From Flavobacterium sp. (lineage in GTDB: Bacteria; Bacteroidota; Bacteroidia; Flavobacteriales; Flavobacteriaceae), in the NCBI GenBank assembly GCA_024642295.1, contig JAHEBK010000132.1, forward strand, positions 1-5,444: 5,444 bases of DNA. Reading direction: 5' to 3'. The notes under the pieces are model-generated. The model ran no database searches. It was not told where the DNA came from and saw only the letters and a program-made list of their open reading frames with translations. The translations under genes and the position numbers were made by a program. Of the stretch, positions 1 through 5,406 are shown piece by piece (within the stretch, counting starts at the first letter, position 1; the number at the start of each line of letters is the position of its first letter).

Positions 1-110
1 ACGAAGAACACTAAGAAGGCACTAAGCACACAAAGTTTTTAAACACATATTTTTACAGATGATTTCTTTATTTCTCTCTCAGAACCTTAGTGTCTTAAAA
101 CTTAGTCCCT
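1..110. repeat. CACTAAG-type imperfect inverted repeat downstream of the NADH dehydrogenase gene
   Basis: The heptamer CACTAAG occurs at 9-15 and 20-26 on the plus strand, followed by a related CACAAAG at 29-35. Its reverse complement occurs at 86-92, and a shortened form, CTTAGT, lies at 101-106. The best pairing is 4-15 with 86-96: 11 base pairs with one bulged base and a loop of about 70 bases. That loop is too long for a normal intrinsic terminator. The element is non-coding, lies just past the stop codon of the NADH dehydrogenase gene and runs off the left window edge, so its full size is unknown. Similar CTTAGTG/CTTTGTG-rich intergenic repeats are, from memory, dispersed in many bacterial genomes. 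That resemblance was not checked. Confidence 0.45.
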
Positions 111-114
111 TTTC

Positions 115-1419
115 CTAAAGTTCATCACTCGTAAAAGTCGTAAAACTTCTCTTTTTAAAGGGGCGAATAATCAATCGGCTTTCGCGGTCAAAACGGATGT
201 AATTGTAAACCCAGCTCATAAAAACGATGACTTTATTTTTGAAACCAATAAGAGAAAAAAGATGGACAAACATCCAGACGAACCAAGCAAATACTCCATC
301 AAAATGACAATTAGGCAAATCGACTACCGCCTTATTTCGCCCAATAGTTGCCATCGACCCTTTGTCATTGTATTCAAAAGGCTTCATAGGTTTCTTTTGA
401 ATTAGTTTGATAATATTTTCACCCAATACCTTTCCTTGTTGCAAAGCGGGTTGCGCCATCATAGGGTGTCCTTGCGGAAAATCAGCAGTTTCCATACAGG
501 CCACATCACCAATGGCAAATAAATTCTCATATCCTTTTATCTGACTAAATTCATTTACACGAATACGTTCTACTTTCTCAATTAAAGATTCCGCTTGAAG
601 ACCTTGTACTAAAGCACCTTGCACTCCAGCTGTCCAAATTACAGTAGCTGATTCAAAAGTCAATTCGGAATTAGTAGTTACCGTTCGACCATTGTAATTT
701 TTTACCCGTACATTTTTCCAAATCCGCACTCCCAAACTTTTTAAGAATTTTTCAGCTGCAACAGAGGATTTCTCACTCATTGTATTCAAAATTCGGTCGC
801 CACTTTGAATCAGATTAATATGCATTTTAGAAATATCGAGATCGGGATAATCTTTTTGAAGAATGGCTTTTTTCATTTCTGCCAAGGCTCCTGCTAACTC
901 AACTCCAGTTGGTCCACCACCTACAAGTACAAAATTAATAAGACTTTCTCTTTCGGCTATATCTGTTGTTAAAACCGCTTGTTCGAAATTTTCGAGAATC
1001 AAACTTCGAATATTCAACGCTTGTGGGATGTTTTTCATCGCCATGCTGTTACGTTCAATTTCTTGGTTGCCAAAATAATTTGTTTTGGCACCCGTTGCGA
1101 ATACTAAATAATCGTACTGTAACTCTCCTATTTCGGTACTAATTTTTTGATTTTGAGTGTCAATTTCCTGAACATTGGTTAACCTAAAATAAAAATTATC
1201 ATATTCCTGAATTACTTTCCGCAAAGGATACGCAATCGAACCATCTTCAAGTCCACCAGTAGCTACTTGGTACAACAAAGGCTGAAAAGTGTGGTAATTA
1301 TTTTTATCCAAAAGCACTACTTGTACGGCTTGATTTTTTAAGGATTTTGCCAAAGCAATTCCTGCAAATCCACCACCAATGATGACAATTCTAGGTAAAG
1401 ATGTATTTGGAATATTCAT
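115..1419 (-). CDS. ndh: Type II NADH:quinone oxidoreductase (NDH-2), FAD-dependent
   Basis: This 434-residue protein has the length and architecture of single-subunit, non-proton-pumping NADH dehydrogenases, which pass electrons from NAD(P)H through FAD to membrane quinone. The first Rossmann motif GGGFAG is at residues 15-20 and binds FAD. The family signature HTFQPLLYQVATGGL is at 43-57. The second dinucleotide motif GGGPTG is at 167-172 and binds NAD(P)H. The second FAD motif IGDVA is at 303-307, and AQPALQQG at 322-329 matches the quinone-site region. The C-terminal aromatic and hydrophobic stretch at about 377-408 should anchor the enzyme to the inner face of the cytoplasmic membrane. 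Residue 205, at the end of the second NAD(P)H-fold strand, is Gln where many NADH-specific members have Glu. The ATG at 1419 is the only sensible start, since the FAD motif begins 14 residues later. No Shine-Dalgarno site or clear promoter is visible. Upstream lies the octamer repeat array, so expression may depend on read-through from the acyltransferase gene or on a promoter I cannot recognise. Other FAD/NAD(P) disulfide-reductase-fold enzymes are less likely because of the HTFQPLLYQVAT signature and the membrane tail. Confidence 0.93.
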   Translation of the reverse strand: MNIPNTSLPRIVIIGGGFAGIALAKSLKNQAVQVVLLDKNNYHTFQPLLYQVATGGLEDGSIAYPLRKVIQEYDNFYFRLTNVQEIDTQNQKISTEIGELQYDYLVFATGAKTNYFGNQEIERNSMAMKNIPQALNIRSLILENFEQAVLTTDIAERESLINFVLVGGGPTGVELAGALAEMKKAILQKDYPDLDISKMHINLIQSGDRILNTMSEKSSVAAEKFLKSLGVRIWKNVRVKNYNGRTVTTNSELTFESATVIWTAGVQGALVQGLQAESLIEKVERIRVNEFSQIKGYENLFAIGDVACMETADFPQGHPMMAQPALQQGKVLGENIIKLIQKKPMKPFEYNDKGSMATIGRNKAVVDLPNCHFDGVFAWFVWMFVHLFSLIGFKNKVIVFMSWVYNYIRFDRESRLIIRPFKKRSFTTFTSDEL

Positions 1420-1437
1420 TTCTAATTTGGTTAGAGA

Positions 1438-1501
1438 TTAATCGTTTAGGTGTAAAAAAGGTTAATTGATTAAGTGTTTAAACGGTTAGTAGTTACTTAA
1501 T
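1438..1501. repeat. Degenerate ladder of TTA-anchored octamers
   Basis: The stretch just upstream of the NADH dehydrogenase start can be read as eight consecutive 8-base units. They begin at 1438, 1446, 1454, 1462, 1470, 1478, 1486 and 1494. Six of the eight start with TTA (for example TTAATCGT, TTAGGTGT, TTAATTGA, TTAAGTGT, TTAAACGG). It grades into the better conserved array that follows and looks like an older, decayed part of it. A GTTTAAAC palindrome sits at 1476-1483. It is non-coding on both strands. Confidence 0.5.
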
Positions 1502-1503
1502 TA

Positions 1504-1736
1504 TTTCAATCGATTAAGCGATTAAACAGTTAAACTTCTAACCTTTAACCCTATTATTTCAATCGATTAAGCGGTTAAACAATTAAACAGTTAAACTTCT
1601 AGCCTTTAACCCTATTTTTTCAATCGATTAAGCGATTAAGCGATTAAACAGTTAAACTTCTAACCTTTAACCCTATTATTTCAATCGATTAAGCGGTTAA
1701 ACAATTAAACAGTTAAACTTCTAGCCTTTAACCCTT
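1504..1736. repeat. Nested tandem repeat array, four copies of a 53-61 base unit made of 8-base modules
   Basis: Four tandem copies start with TTTCAATCGATTAAGCG at 1504, 1557, 1618 and 1679. The first three are 53, 61 and 61 bases long; the last is cut short at about 1735. Inside each copy the sequence breaks into octamers such as CGATTAAG, CGATTAAA, CAGTTAAA and CTTCTAAC, and the 53/61 difference is exactly one octamer. Copies 2 and 4 are identical over 57 bases (1557-1613 and 1679-1735). Copies 1 and 3 are identical except for one extra CGATTAAG in copy 3. The order is therefore A, B, A plus 8, B, as expected if an A-B dimer duplicated and one octamer then slipped. Each copy carries an ATCGAT palindrome (1509, 1562, 1623, 1684) and several TTAA sites, which place stop codons on both strands. 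Bases 1735-1750 carry a further partial TTAACTTCTAAC remnant reaching the acyltransferase stop codon. Together with the preceding ladder this accounts for almost all of the 331-base gap between the two genes. Confidence 0.9.
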
Positions 1737-1750
1737 AACTTCTAACTTCG

Positions 1751-2560
1751 TCATACCTCCCAGTTCCTCAACTTATTCAGTCGTTCTTGTTCTTCTAATT
1801 CTTCAACTGAAATCACATTAAGAAAAGAAGGATGTTGCTCAATAGCATATTCAATTTTTTCAACAATTCCGTCTATAGAATCATTTTCATAATCAATTTT
1901 CAAAGGCTCTTTGATGATAAACGATTGTAAAATTCCTTTTTTCTTGACGCGCAATCCTTTTTTATCAAACGAACGACGGAAACCATCTATCACAATAGGA
2001 ACTACAATAGGCTTGTGTTCTTTAATGATATGAGCAGTTCCTTTTCTAACAGGTTTAAAAGATTTTGTTGTTCCTTGTGGAAAAGTAATCACCCAACCGT
2101 CTTGAAGTGCTATTTTAATATTCTCTGTATCGTTTGGATTCACTTCTTTTTTTTCAGTAACATCGACTCCTTTAGAGCGCCAAGTACGTTCGACACTGAT
2201 AGCACCTCCATACGCCATAATTCGAGGCAACAAACCCGATTGCATGGTTTCTTTGGCTGCAACATAATATATATTGAGTTTGGGTTGCCATAAATAGCCC
2301 ACATTCTTAATGCTATCTGTACGACCACTCAAACTGGCATTAAAAACATGAAACATAGCCACTACATCAGCAAAATAGGTTTGGTGATTGGAGATAAAAA
2401 GGACATTTGTCTCGGGTAATGTCTTAATGATTTCTGAACCTTCAATTTGTAATTCATTAAACCCTCGATAGCGTCTATGGGTTAATACACCCAAAACACG
2501 GATTAACCATTTTTTGATAAATAAGATATGTCCAAAAGGATTTCGATTTAATAATCCCAT
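1751..2560 (-). CDS. PlsC-like 1-acyl-sn-glycerol-3-phosphate acyltransferase family protein (divergent motifs)
   Basis: This 269-residue protein belongs to the PlsC/LPLAT acyltransferase superfamily, whose members transfer acyl chains to lysophosphatidic acid or related acceptors at the membrane. The blocks appear in the expected order. Block I is SNHQTYFAD at 57-65. Block II is GGAISVER at 118-125, with Arg125 as the substrate-phosphate contact expected in the family. Block III is FPQGTT at 160-165, and block IV is VVPIVIDGF at 186-194. Two blocks are unusual: block I spaces His59 and Asp65 as H-X5-D rather than H-X4-D, and block III has Gln162 where the classical FPEGT has Glu. The residues around both are otherwise typical. 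A mildly hydrophobic N-terminus (about 10-26) may associate with the membrane, and the charged C-terminus (252-266) is probably helical. The ATG at 2560 gives the expected family length. The gene begins 69 bases after the Nudix gene on the same strand, with no visible terminator between, so co-transcription is likely. It could act on another acceptor such as an ornithine-type or other lyso-lipid; the exact substrate cannot be read from the sequence. Confidence 0.85.
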   Translation of the reverse strand: MGLLNRNPFGHILFIKKWLIRVLGVLTHRRYRGFNELQIEGSEIIKTLPETNVLFISNHQTYFADVVAMFHVFNASLSGRTDSIKNVGYLWQPKLNIYYVAAKETMQSGLLPRIMAYGGAISVERTWRSKGVDVTEKKEVNPNDTENIKIALQDGWVITFPQGTTKSFKPVRKGTAHIIKEHKPIVVPIVIDGFRRSFDKKGLRVKKKGILQSFIIKEPLKIDYENDSIDGIVEKIEYAIEQHPSFLNVISVEELEEQERLNKLRNWEV

Positions 2561-2629
2561 AAAATGATGTTACTATAGTTATGTTGGATTGCGAATGTAC
2601 TGATTTTTTTAGAAGTCATAAACTCAAAA

Positions 2630-3268
2630 TCACATCACAGCCTTTAAAACTTCTTTTAATTCACTCAACATCATAGCCGTCGCACCCCAAACCATTTGCC
2701 CTTCGATCTCAAAAGCAGGTACTTCAATATCCGTAGCATACGAAGTAGTTAAACGCACTTTTACAATAATTTCTTCACTCATAAAAACCGACAACGGCAA
2801 TTCGATTATCCTATCTACTTCTGAAGGATCAGGAATAAAAGCAATTTCATTCGTACTAATTCCCATAAAAGGATATACTAAGAAATTACTCGGCGGAATA
2901 TAAATGGGTGAAAAATCTTTTTTAATTTCAATAAAATCAGGATGAACGCCAATTTCTTCATGGGTTTCACGTAAAGCTGTTTGTGCATAAACACCATCTT
3001 CAACTTCGTACTTTCCACCTGGAAAAGCTATTTGTCCCGAGTGAACACCATCATATAAATTTCGAACAATCAATACTAAATGTGTTAAACCTTCTTTAGG
3101 ATACAACAGCATCATTACAGCAGCCGTTTTTGTTTTTTTAGTGGTAAAATCAATATTTTTCAATTCTTCCATGCGTTCAAAAGGAGCCATTTTGGCGTGT
3201 GCTGACATTGCTGGAAGTTCAGCGGTAATAATATGGGGAACAAATTCTAAAAAATAGTGAAAATCCAT
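2630..3268 (-). CDS. Nudix hydrolase, CoA pyrophosphatase (NudL/YeaB) type
   Basis: I call 212 residues from the ATG at 3268. A TTG two codons upstream (3274) would be the longest frame but has no support. The Nudix box is recognisable: FPGG at 82-85 and RETHEEIGV at 100-108, whose Glu101, Glu104 and Glu105 should bind the catalytic metal. The distance from Glu90 to Arg100 is nine residues instead of the textbook seven. The segment HSGQIAFPGG (76-85) before the box is the extra motif that marks the CoA pyrophosphatase subfamily (UPF0035), as does WGATAMML near the C-terminus (194-201). Such enzymes split CoA or its derivatives into 3',5'-ADP and the 4'-phosphopantetheine part, controlling CoA turnover in the cytoplasm. 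Length fits the family (about 190-220). The gene leads a probable operon with the downstream acyltransferase and has its own candidate promoter at 3303-3333. Another nucleoside-diphosphate substrate is possible; the subfamily assignment is by motif only. Confidence 0.88.
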   Translation of the reverse strand: MDFHYFLEFVPHIITAELPAMSAHAKMAPFERMEELKNIDFTTKKTKTAAVMMLLYPKEGLTHLVLIVRNLYDGVHSGQIAFPGGKYEVEDGVYAQTALRETHEEIGVHPDFIEIKKDFSPIYIPPSNFLVYPFMGISTNEIAFIPDPSEVDRIIELPLSVFMSEEIIVKVRLTTSYATDIEVPAFEIEGQMVWGATAMMLSELKEVLKAVM

Positions 3269-3278
3269 AATCAAATCT

Positions 3279-3286
3279 TATTTTTG
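3279..3286 (+). promoter_or_regulatory. Candidate -7 element for the DUF4268-like gene
   Basis: TATTTTTG on the plus strand is a perfect TAnnTTTG match, lying 75 bases before the ATG at 3362. No TTG is found at the expected spacing upstream; the nearest is a weak GTG at 3257-3259. If real, its RNA polymerase footprint would overlap the opposite-strand Nudix promoter and start region, so the two genes could interfere with each other. Confidence 0.3.
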
Positions 3287-3302
3287 CAGACCGTAGCCAA
3301 TA

Positions 3303-3333
3303 TAAATATAGTCTAGAAAATAAAGCTTCGCAA
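3303..3333 (-). promoter_or_regulatory. Candidate promoter for the Nudix-acyltransferase operon
   Basis: On the minus strand TTG (complement of 3331-3333) is followed after 20 bases by TATATTTA (complement of 3303-3310). This matches the Bacteroidota TTG / TAnnTTTG pattern with one mismatch at the last base. The predicted transcript would start about 30 bases before the ATG at 3268. It is an inference from consensus only, in an AT-rich region where chance matches are common. Confidence 0.4.
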
Positions 3334-3361
3334 GTTTTCTTAATTCAAATCACATAATACC

Positions 3362-3796
3362 ATGTACAGTAAAGAAGAAAGTCAAAAAATTAAAAGAGAA
3401 TTTTGGGTCACTTTTGCCGAAAAATATCCCCGAAAATGGGTTTTATACGATACTAAAATCAAAGACTTTTCATTTAAATTTTATGTTGATAATAAAAAAG
3501 CACAAGTTATTATTGACATCGAACACCGTAGTGAAGAAAAGCGAACAGCCTATTTTGAAAAACTAGAAGCCTTAAAAAATATCCTTGAAGAAGAATTTAT
3601 TCAAAATTTAGTTTTTGAAAAAGAATATGTTCTTGAAAGCGGAAAAACCATCAGCCGAATTTGGGTAGAAAAATTAGGCGTTGGATTTAGTAACCGCAAC
3701 CATTGGGACGCTATTTTTGATTTCTTTTTCGAAAAAATGAATGCCTTAGAACTTTTTTATCTTGAATACGATGAGTTTATTAAAGATATACAATAA
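3362..3796 (+). CDS. DUF4268-like protein of unknown function
   Basis: This is a 144-residue soluble protein with no signal peptide or membrane segment. It is rich in Lys, Glu and aromatic residues. It starts with MYSKEESQKIKREFW (1-15), then PRKWVLYDTKIK (23-34), a beta-like stretch with KAQVIIDIEHR (46-56), a helical charged segment (57-80), and ends with HWDAIFDFFFEKMNAL (114-129). This pattern resembles, from memory, the small stand-alone DUF4268 proteins common in flavobacteria. In other bacteria the domain can sit at the C-terminus of larger proteins that may be nuclease-related, but no catalytic motif is clear here; Asp52 and Glu54 are the only acid pair in a strand-like setting. I do not assign a function. 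The ATG at 3362 is preceded by an A-rich leader without Shine-Dalgarno. The gene is divergent from the Nudix gene, with 93 bases between the two ATGs, and no obvious terminator follows. Confidence 0.75.
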   Translation: MYSKEESQKIKREFWVTFAEKYPRKWVLYDTKIKDFSFKFYVDNKKAQVIIDIEHRSEEKRTAYFEKLEALKNILEEEFIQNLVFEKEYVLESGKTISRIWVEKLGVGFSNRNHWDAIFDFFFEKMNALELFYLEYDEFIKDIQ

Positions 3797-3998
3797 TATG
3801 ATTTTCCGTTTCTTATATCAATAATAGAATTAGAACACAGTAGTACCTATTTTATTTATAAAAACTATAAACCTAGGTGTTGTAAAAAATAAAAAATACC
3901 ATTTTCCTTATAACCTTTACAAATATTCCAAGTCAAAATACTACGCTATTTCCTTAAAAATCACTACCTTAGTGTATCAACTTTTAAACTATAGTATT
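3797..3998. other. AT-rich intergenic region without recognised features
   Basis: This gap between the DUF4268-like and DoxX genes has no open frame of useful length, no tRNA and no stable hairpin. It contains a short ACCTAGGT palindrome (3871-3878) and a 7-base TTGTAAA/TTTACAA inverted pair (3880-3886 and 3916-3922), both within chance expectation for such AT-rich sequence. It probably holds the DoxX promoter, but none is convincing. Confidence 0.5.
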
Positions 3999-4421
3999 AT
4001 GAACAATGTAAAAACCTTAAATAAATGGGCTAATGCTCACTCTTATTTATCCATCGATTTTATACGAATTGCTCTAGGTGTATTTTTATTCATGAAAGGA
4101 GTTGAATTTATTACCAACATTCAATATCTAGTAGATTTAATTTCGCCGATAGATAAAATTGGTGGCGGAATGTTTCTTGTGCATTATATCGCGCCAGCAC
4201 ATATGATTGGCGGAATAATGATAGTATTCGGATTACTCACTAGATGGGCAATTATAGCTCAATTGCCTATTTTAGCAGGTGCTGTAATCGTTAATGTGAT
4301 GGGTGATATGCCAGCACACAGTTTATTGATCGCGTTATTCACTTTAGCAATTTGTGTTTTCTTTATGTTTTTTGGTAGTGGTAAAAATTCTGCCGATTAC
4401 TATTTTAAAATGCAGCAATAA
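3999..4421 (+). CDS. DoxX family small integral membrane protein
   Basis: I call 140 residues from the ATG at 3999. A GTG at 3972 would add nine residues but falls in the AT-rich leader. Four membrane segments are visible at about 19-38, 62-80, 83-101 and 108-126, a four-helix layout typical of DoxX/DoxD-like proteins. Family features include RIALGVFLFMKG (23-34) in helix 1 and HMIGGIMIVFGLLTRWA (68-84) spanning helix 2 and its following loop. Named members include the DoxD/DoxA thiosulfate:quinone oxidoreductase subunits of Acidianus and mycobacterial DoxX, which works in an oxidoreductase complex. Most bacterial paralogues, like this one, have no assigned reaction, and no partner subunit is encoded nearby. 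A weak -7-like TACCTTAG lies at 3965-3972, only 26 bases before the ATG and without a -33 partner. The gene is followed by a strong hairpin terminator at 4435-4478. Confidence 0.82.
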   Translation: MNNVKTLNKWANAHSYLSIDFIRIALGVFLFMKGVEFITNIQYLVDLISPIDKIGGGMFLVHYIAPAHMIGGIMIVFGLLTRWAIIAQLPILAGAVIVNVMGDMPAHSLLIALFTLAICVFFMFFGSGKNSADYYFKMQQ

Positions 4422-4434
4422 CTAATCATTTTTA

Positions 4435-4478
4435 AACGTAAAAAGCCTCACATCTATCTCTGTGAGGCTTTTTACGTT
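4435..4478. terminator. Bidirectional intrinsic terminator between the DoxX and LRR genes
   Basis: A perfect 18-base-pair stem pairs 4435-4452 with 4461-4478 around the 8-base loop TCTATCTC (4453-4460). The inner eight pairs (GCCTCACA with TGTGAGGC) are GC-rich. They are flanked by A5 on one side and T5 on the other, so both strands read as a stable hairpin followed by a U-run. It lies 13 bases past the DoxX stop codon and 15 bases past the LRR stop codon on the other strand, so it can serve both convergent genes. Confidence 0.93.
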
Positions 4479-4493
4479 AAAGAAAGTAGAACT

Positions 4494-5360
4494 TTAGTTT
4501 TTGACAAACTTCGATACAGAAATTCCTTTGTTTGTATCTATTTTGATAATGTAATTTCCTGCTAGTAAATTTGAAACATCAATTACTGAAAAGTCATTTG
4601 TTTTAGCAACAGTAGTAATATACTTTCCTGATGTGTCAAAAATTGAAATTGATTTTATCTCAATTAATTTTGTTTTAGTGAAATACAAGGTTTGAATTAC
4701 GGGATTAGGATAAACATTAAAATAGTCCGTCAATTTAAAGTCTGAAGTATCTAAAGTAGGGCAAGTATAAGCTATTCCTGTAATGCTGTAATAATTTAGA
4801 TAGGTTGTCAAATTCGCATGAAAAGAATCTCCTATACAAATGGAAGTTAAGTTAGGACAATTTAAGATTGTTACTCCATTGATACCACAAGGAGGTGGTG
4901 GTTGAAAAAATTTAGCCGATGGCTTACTTGTTAATCCATTTGGATTTAAAAAATTAATTGTATTGTTTTTTACATTGATAGAAACCAAATTAGGATTATC
5001 ATCTAAATTCAATGATACTAGTTCGCTTAATGTGCTAATATCAATTGTATTCAATAAATTGTTTTGACAATTAAGTAAGGTCAAATTTGTAAAATGTCGA
5101 ATTCCTTCAATACTACTAATATTTGAATTATCAATAAACAATTGACTAACTGCAGTAGCTTCTGATTCTTCTATTTCACCATTACTATTAGCGTCAATTT
5201 TAATTGGTAGAATCCCACTACAATCTGAAAAAGCAATTGAATTATTTGTGTCAGCCGCCAATAACTTAGCCTTAAAGTTTACATCAGGAATATTCACTAT
5301 CTGAGCATTTATACTATTCAAAATAAATACTGTAATCAGTAAAAAATAGATCTTCATCAT
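4494..5360 (-). CDS. Secreted leucine-rich-repeat protein with EF-hand-like loop and T9SS type A sorting domain
   Basis: I call 288 residues from the ATG at 5360; the next codon is also ATG, and a TTG at 5390 would put ten extra residues before the signal peptide. Residues 1-19 form a signal peptide (MMK, hydrophobic core, then SINA before Gln20). After NIPDVNFKAKLLAAD (23-37) comes a calcium-loop pattern, DANSNGEIEESE (56-67), with Asp, Asn, Asn, Gly, Ile and Glu at EF-hand positions 1, 3, 5, 6, 8 and 12. Two to three LRR-like repeats cover about 72-138, then a less regular segment with PPPP at 154-157, and a last Cys-rich repeat at 164-200. The C-terminal domain (211-288) has FNVYPNPV at 214-221, LLAGNYIIKI at 265-274 and ends KFVKN, the hallmark of T9SS type A sorting. 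The protein should be exported by Sec, moved across the outer membrane by T9SS and released or held at the surface. No enzymatic domain is present; a binding or adhesive role is an inference. A candidate promoter is at 5377-5406. Confidence 0.88.
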   Translation of the reverse strand: MMKIYFLLITVFILNSINAQIVNIPDVNFKAKLLAADTNNSIAFSDCSGILPIKIDANSNGEIEESEATAVSQLFIDNSNISSIEGIRHFTNLTLLNCQNNLLNTIDISTLSELVSLNLDDNPNLVSINVKNNTINFLNPNGLTSKPSAKFFQPPPPCGINGVTILNCPNLTSICIGDSFHANLTTYLNYYSITGIAYTCPTLDTSDFKLTDYFNVYPNPVIQTLYFTKTKLIEIKSISIFDTSGKYITTVAKTNDFSVIDVSNLLAGNYIIKIDTNKGISVSKFVKN

Positions 5361-5376
5361 TTGTAAGATTTTGGAG

Positions 5377-5406
5377 CGAATATACAACAAAAAAAACCAA
5401 CACCAA
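5377..5406 (-). promoter_or_regulatory. Candidate promoter of the secreted LRR protein gene
   Basis: On the minus strand TTG (complement of 5404-5406) and TATATTCG (complement of 5377-5384) are separated by 19 bases. This fits the Bacteroidota TTG-N19-TAnnTTTG promoter with one mismatch. The -7 box ends 16 bases before the ATG at 5360, leaving a very short leader, and a poly-T tract lies between the boxes. The short leader also argues against the upstream TTG start. The call is from consensus only. Confidence 0.45.

Noticed and set aside
863..1078. 71-residue open frame on the plus strand
   Set aside because: It lies wholly inside the NADH dehydrogenase gene on the opposite strand and its translation has no domain-like features.
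1504..1736. CRISPR array
   Set aside because: The repeats are contiguous with no unique spacers, the units vary by 8-base steps, and there are no cas genes nearby.
1421..1750. Insertion sequence or MITE
   Set aside because: There are no terminal inverted repeats or target-site duplications around the array; it is explained by tandem octamers.
2015..2328. Open frames of 92 residues (plus) and 62 residues (minus) in this area
   Set aside because: Both are alternative frames of the acyltransferase gene, which has clear family motifs through this region.
3269..3274. TTG start for the Nudix gene, adding two residues
   Set aside because: An ATG two codons later at 3268 is the better initiator and nothing supports the upstream TTG.
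3880..3922. TTGTAAA/TTTACAA inverted pair as an operator or terminator
   Set aside because: Only seven pairs of AT-rich sequence with a 29-base loop, within chance expectation.
3972..3998. GTG start for the DoxX gene, adding nine residues
   Set aside because: The extra residues are leader-like, and the ATG at 3999 places the first membrane helix at the usual distance from the N-terminus.
5361..5390. TTG start for the LRR protein
   Set aside because: It would put charged residues before a well-formed signal peptide that begins at the ATG at 5360, and it overlaps the candidate promoter.
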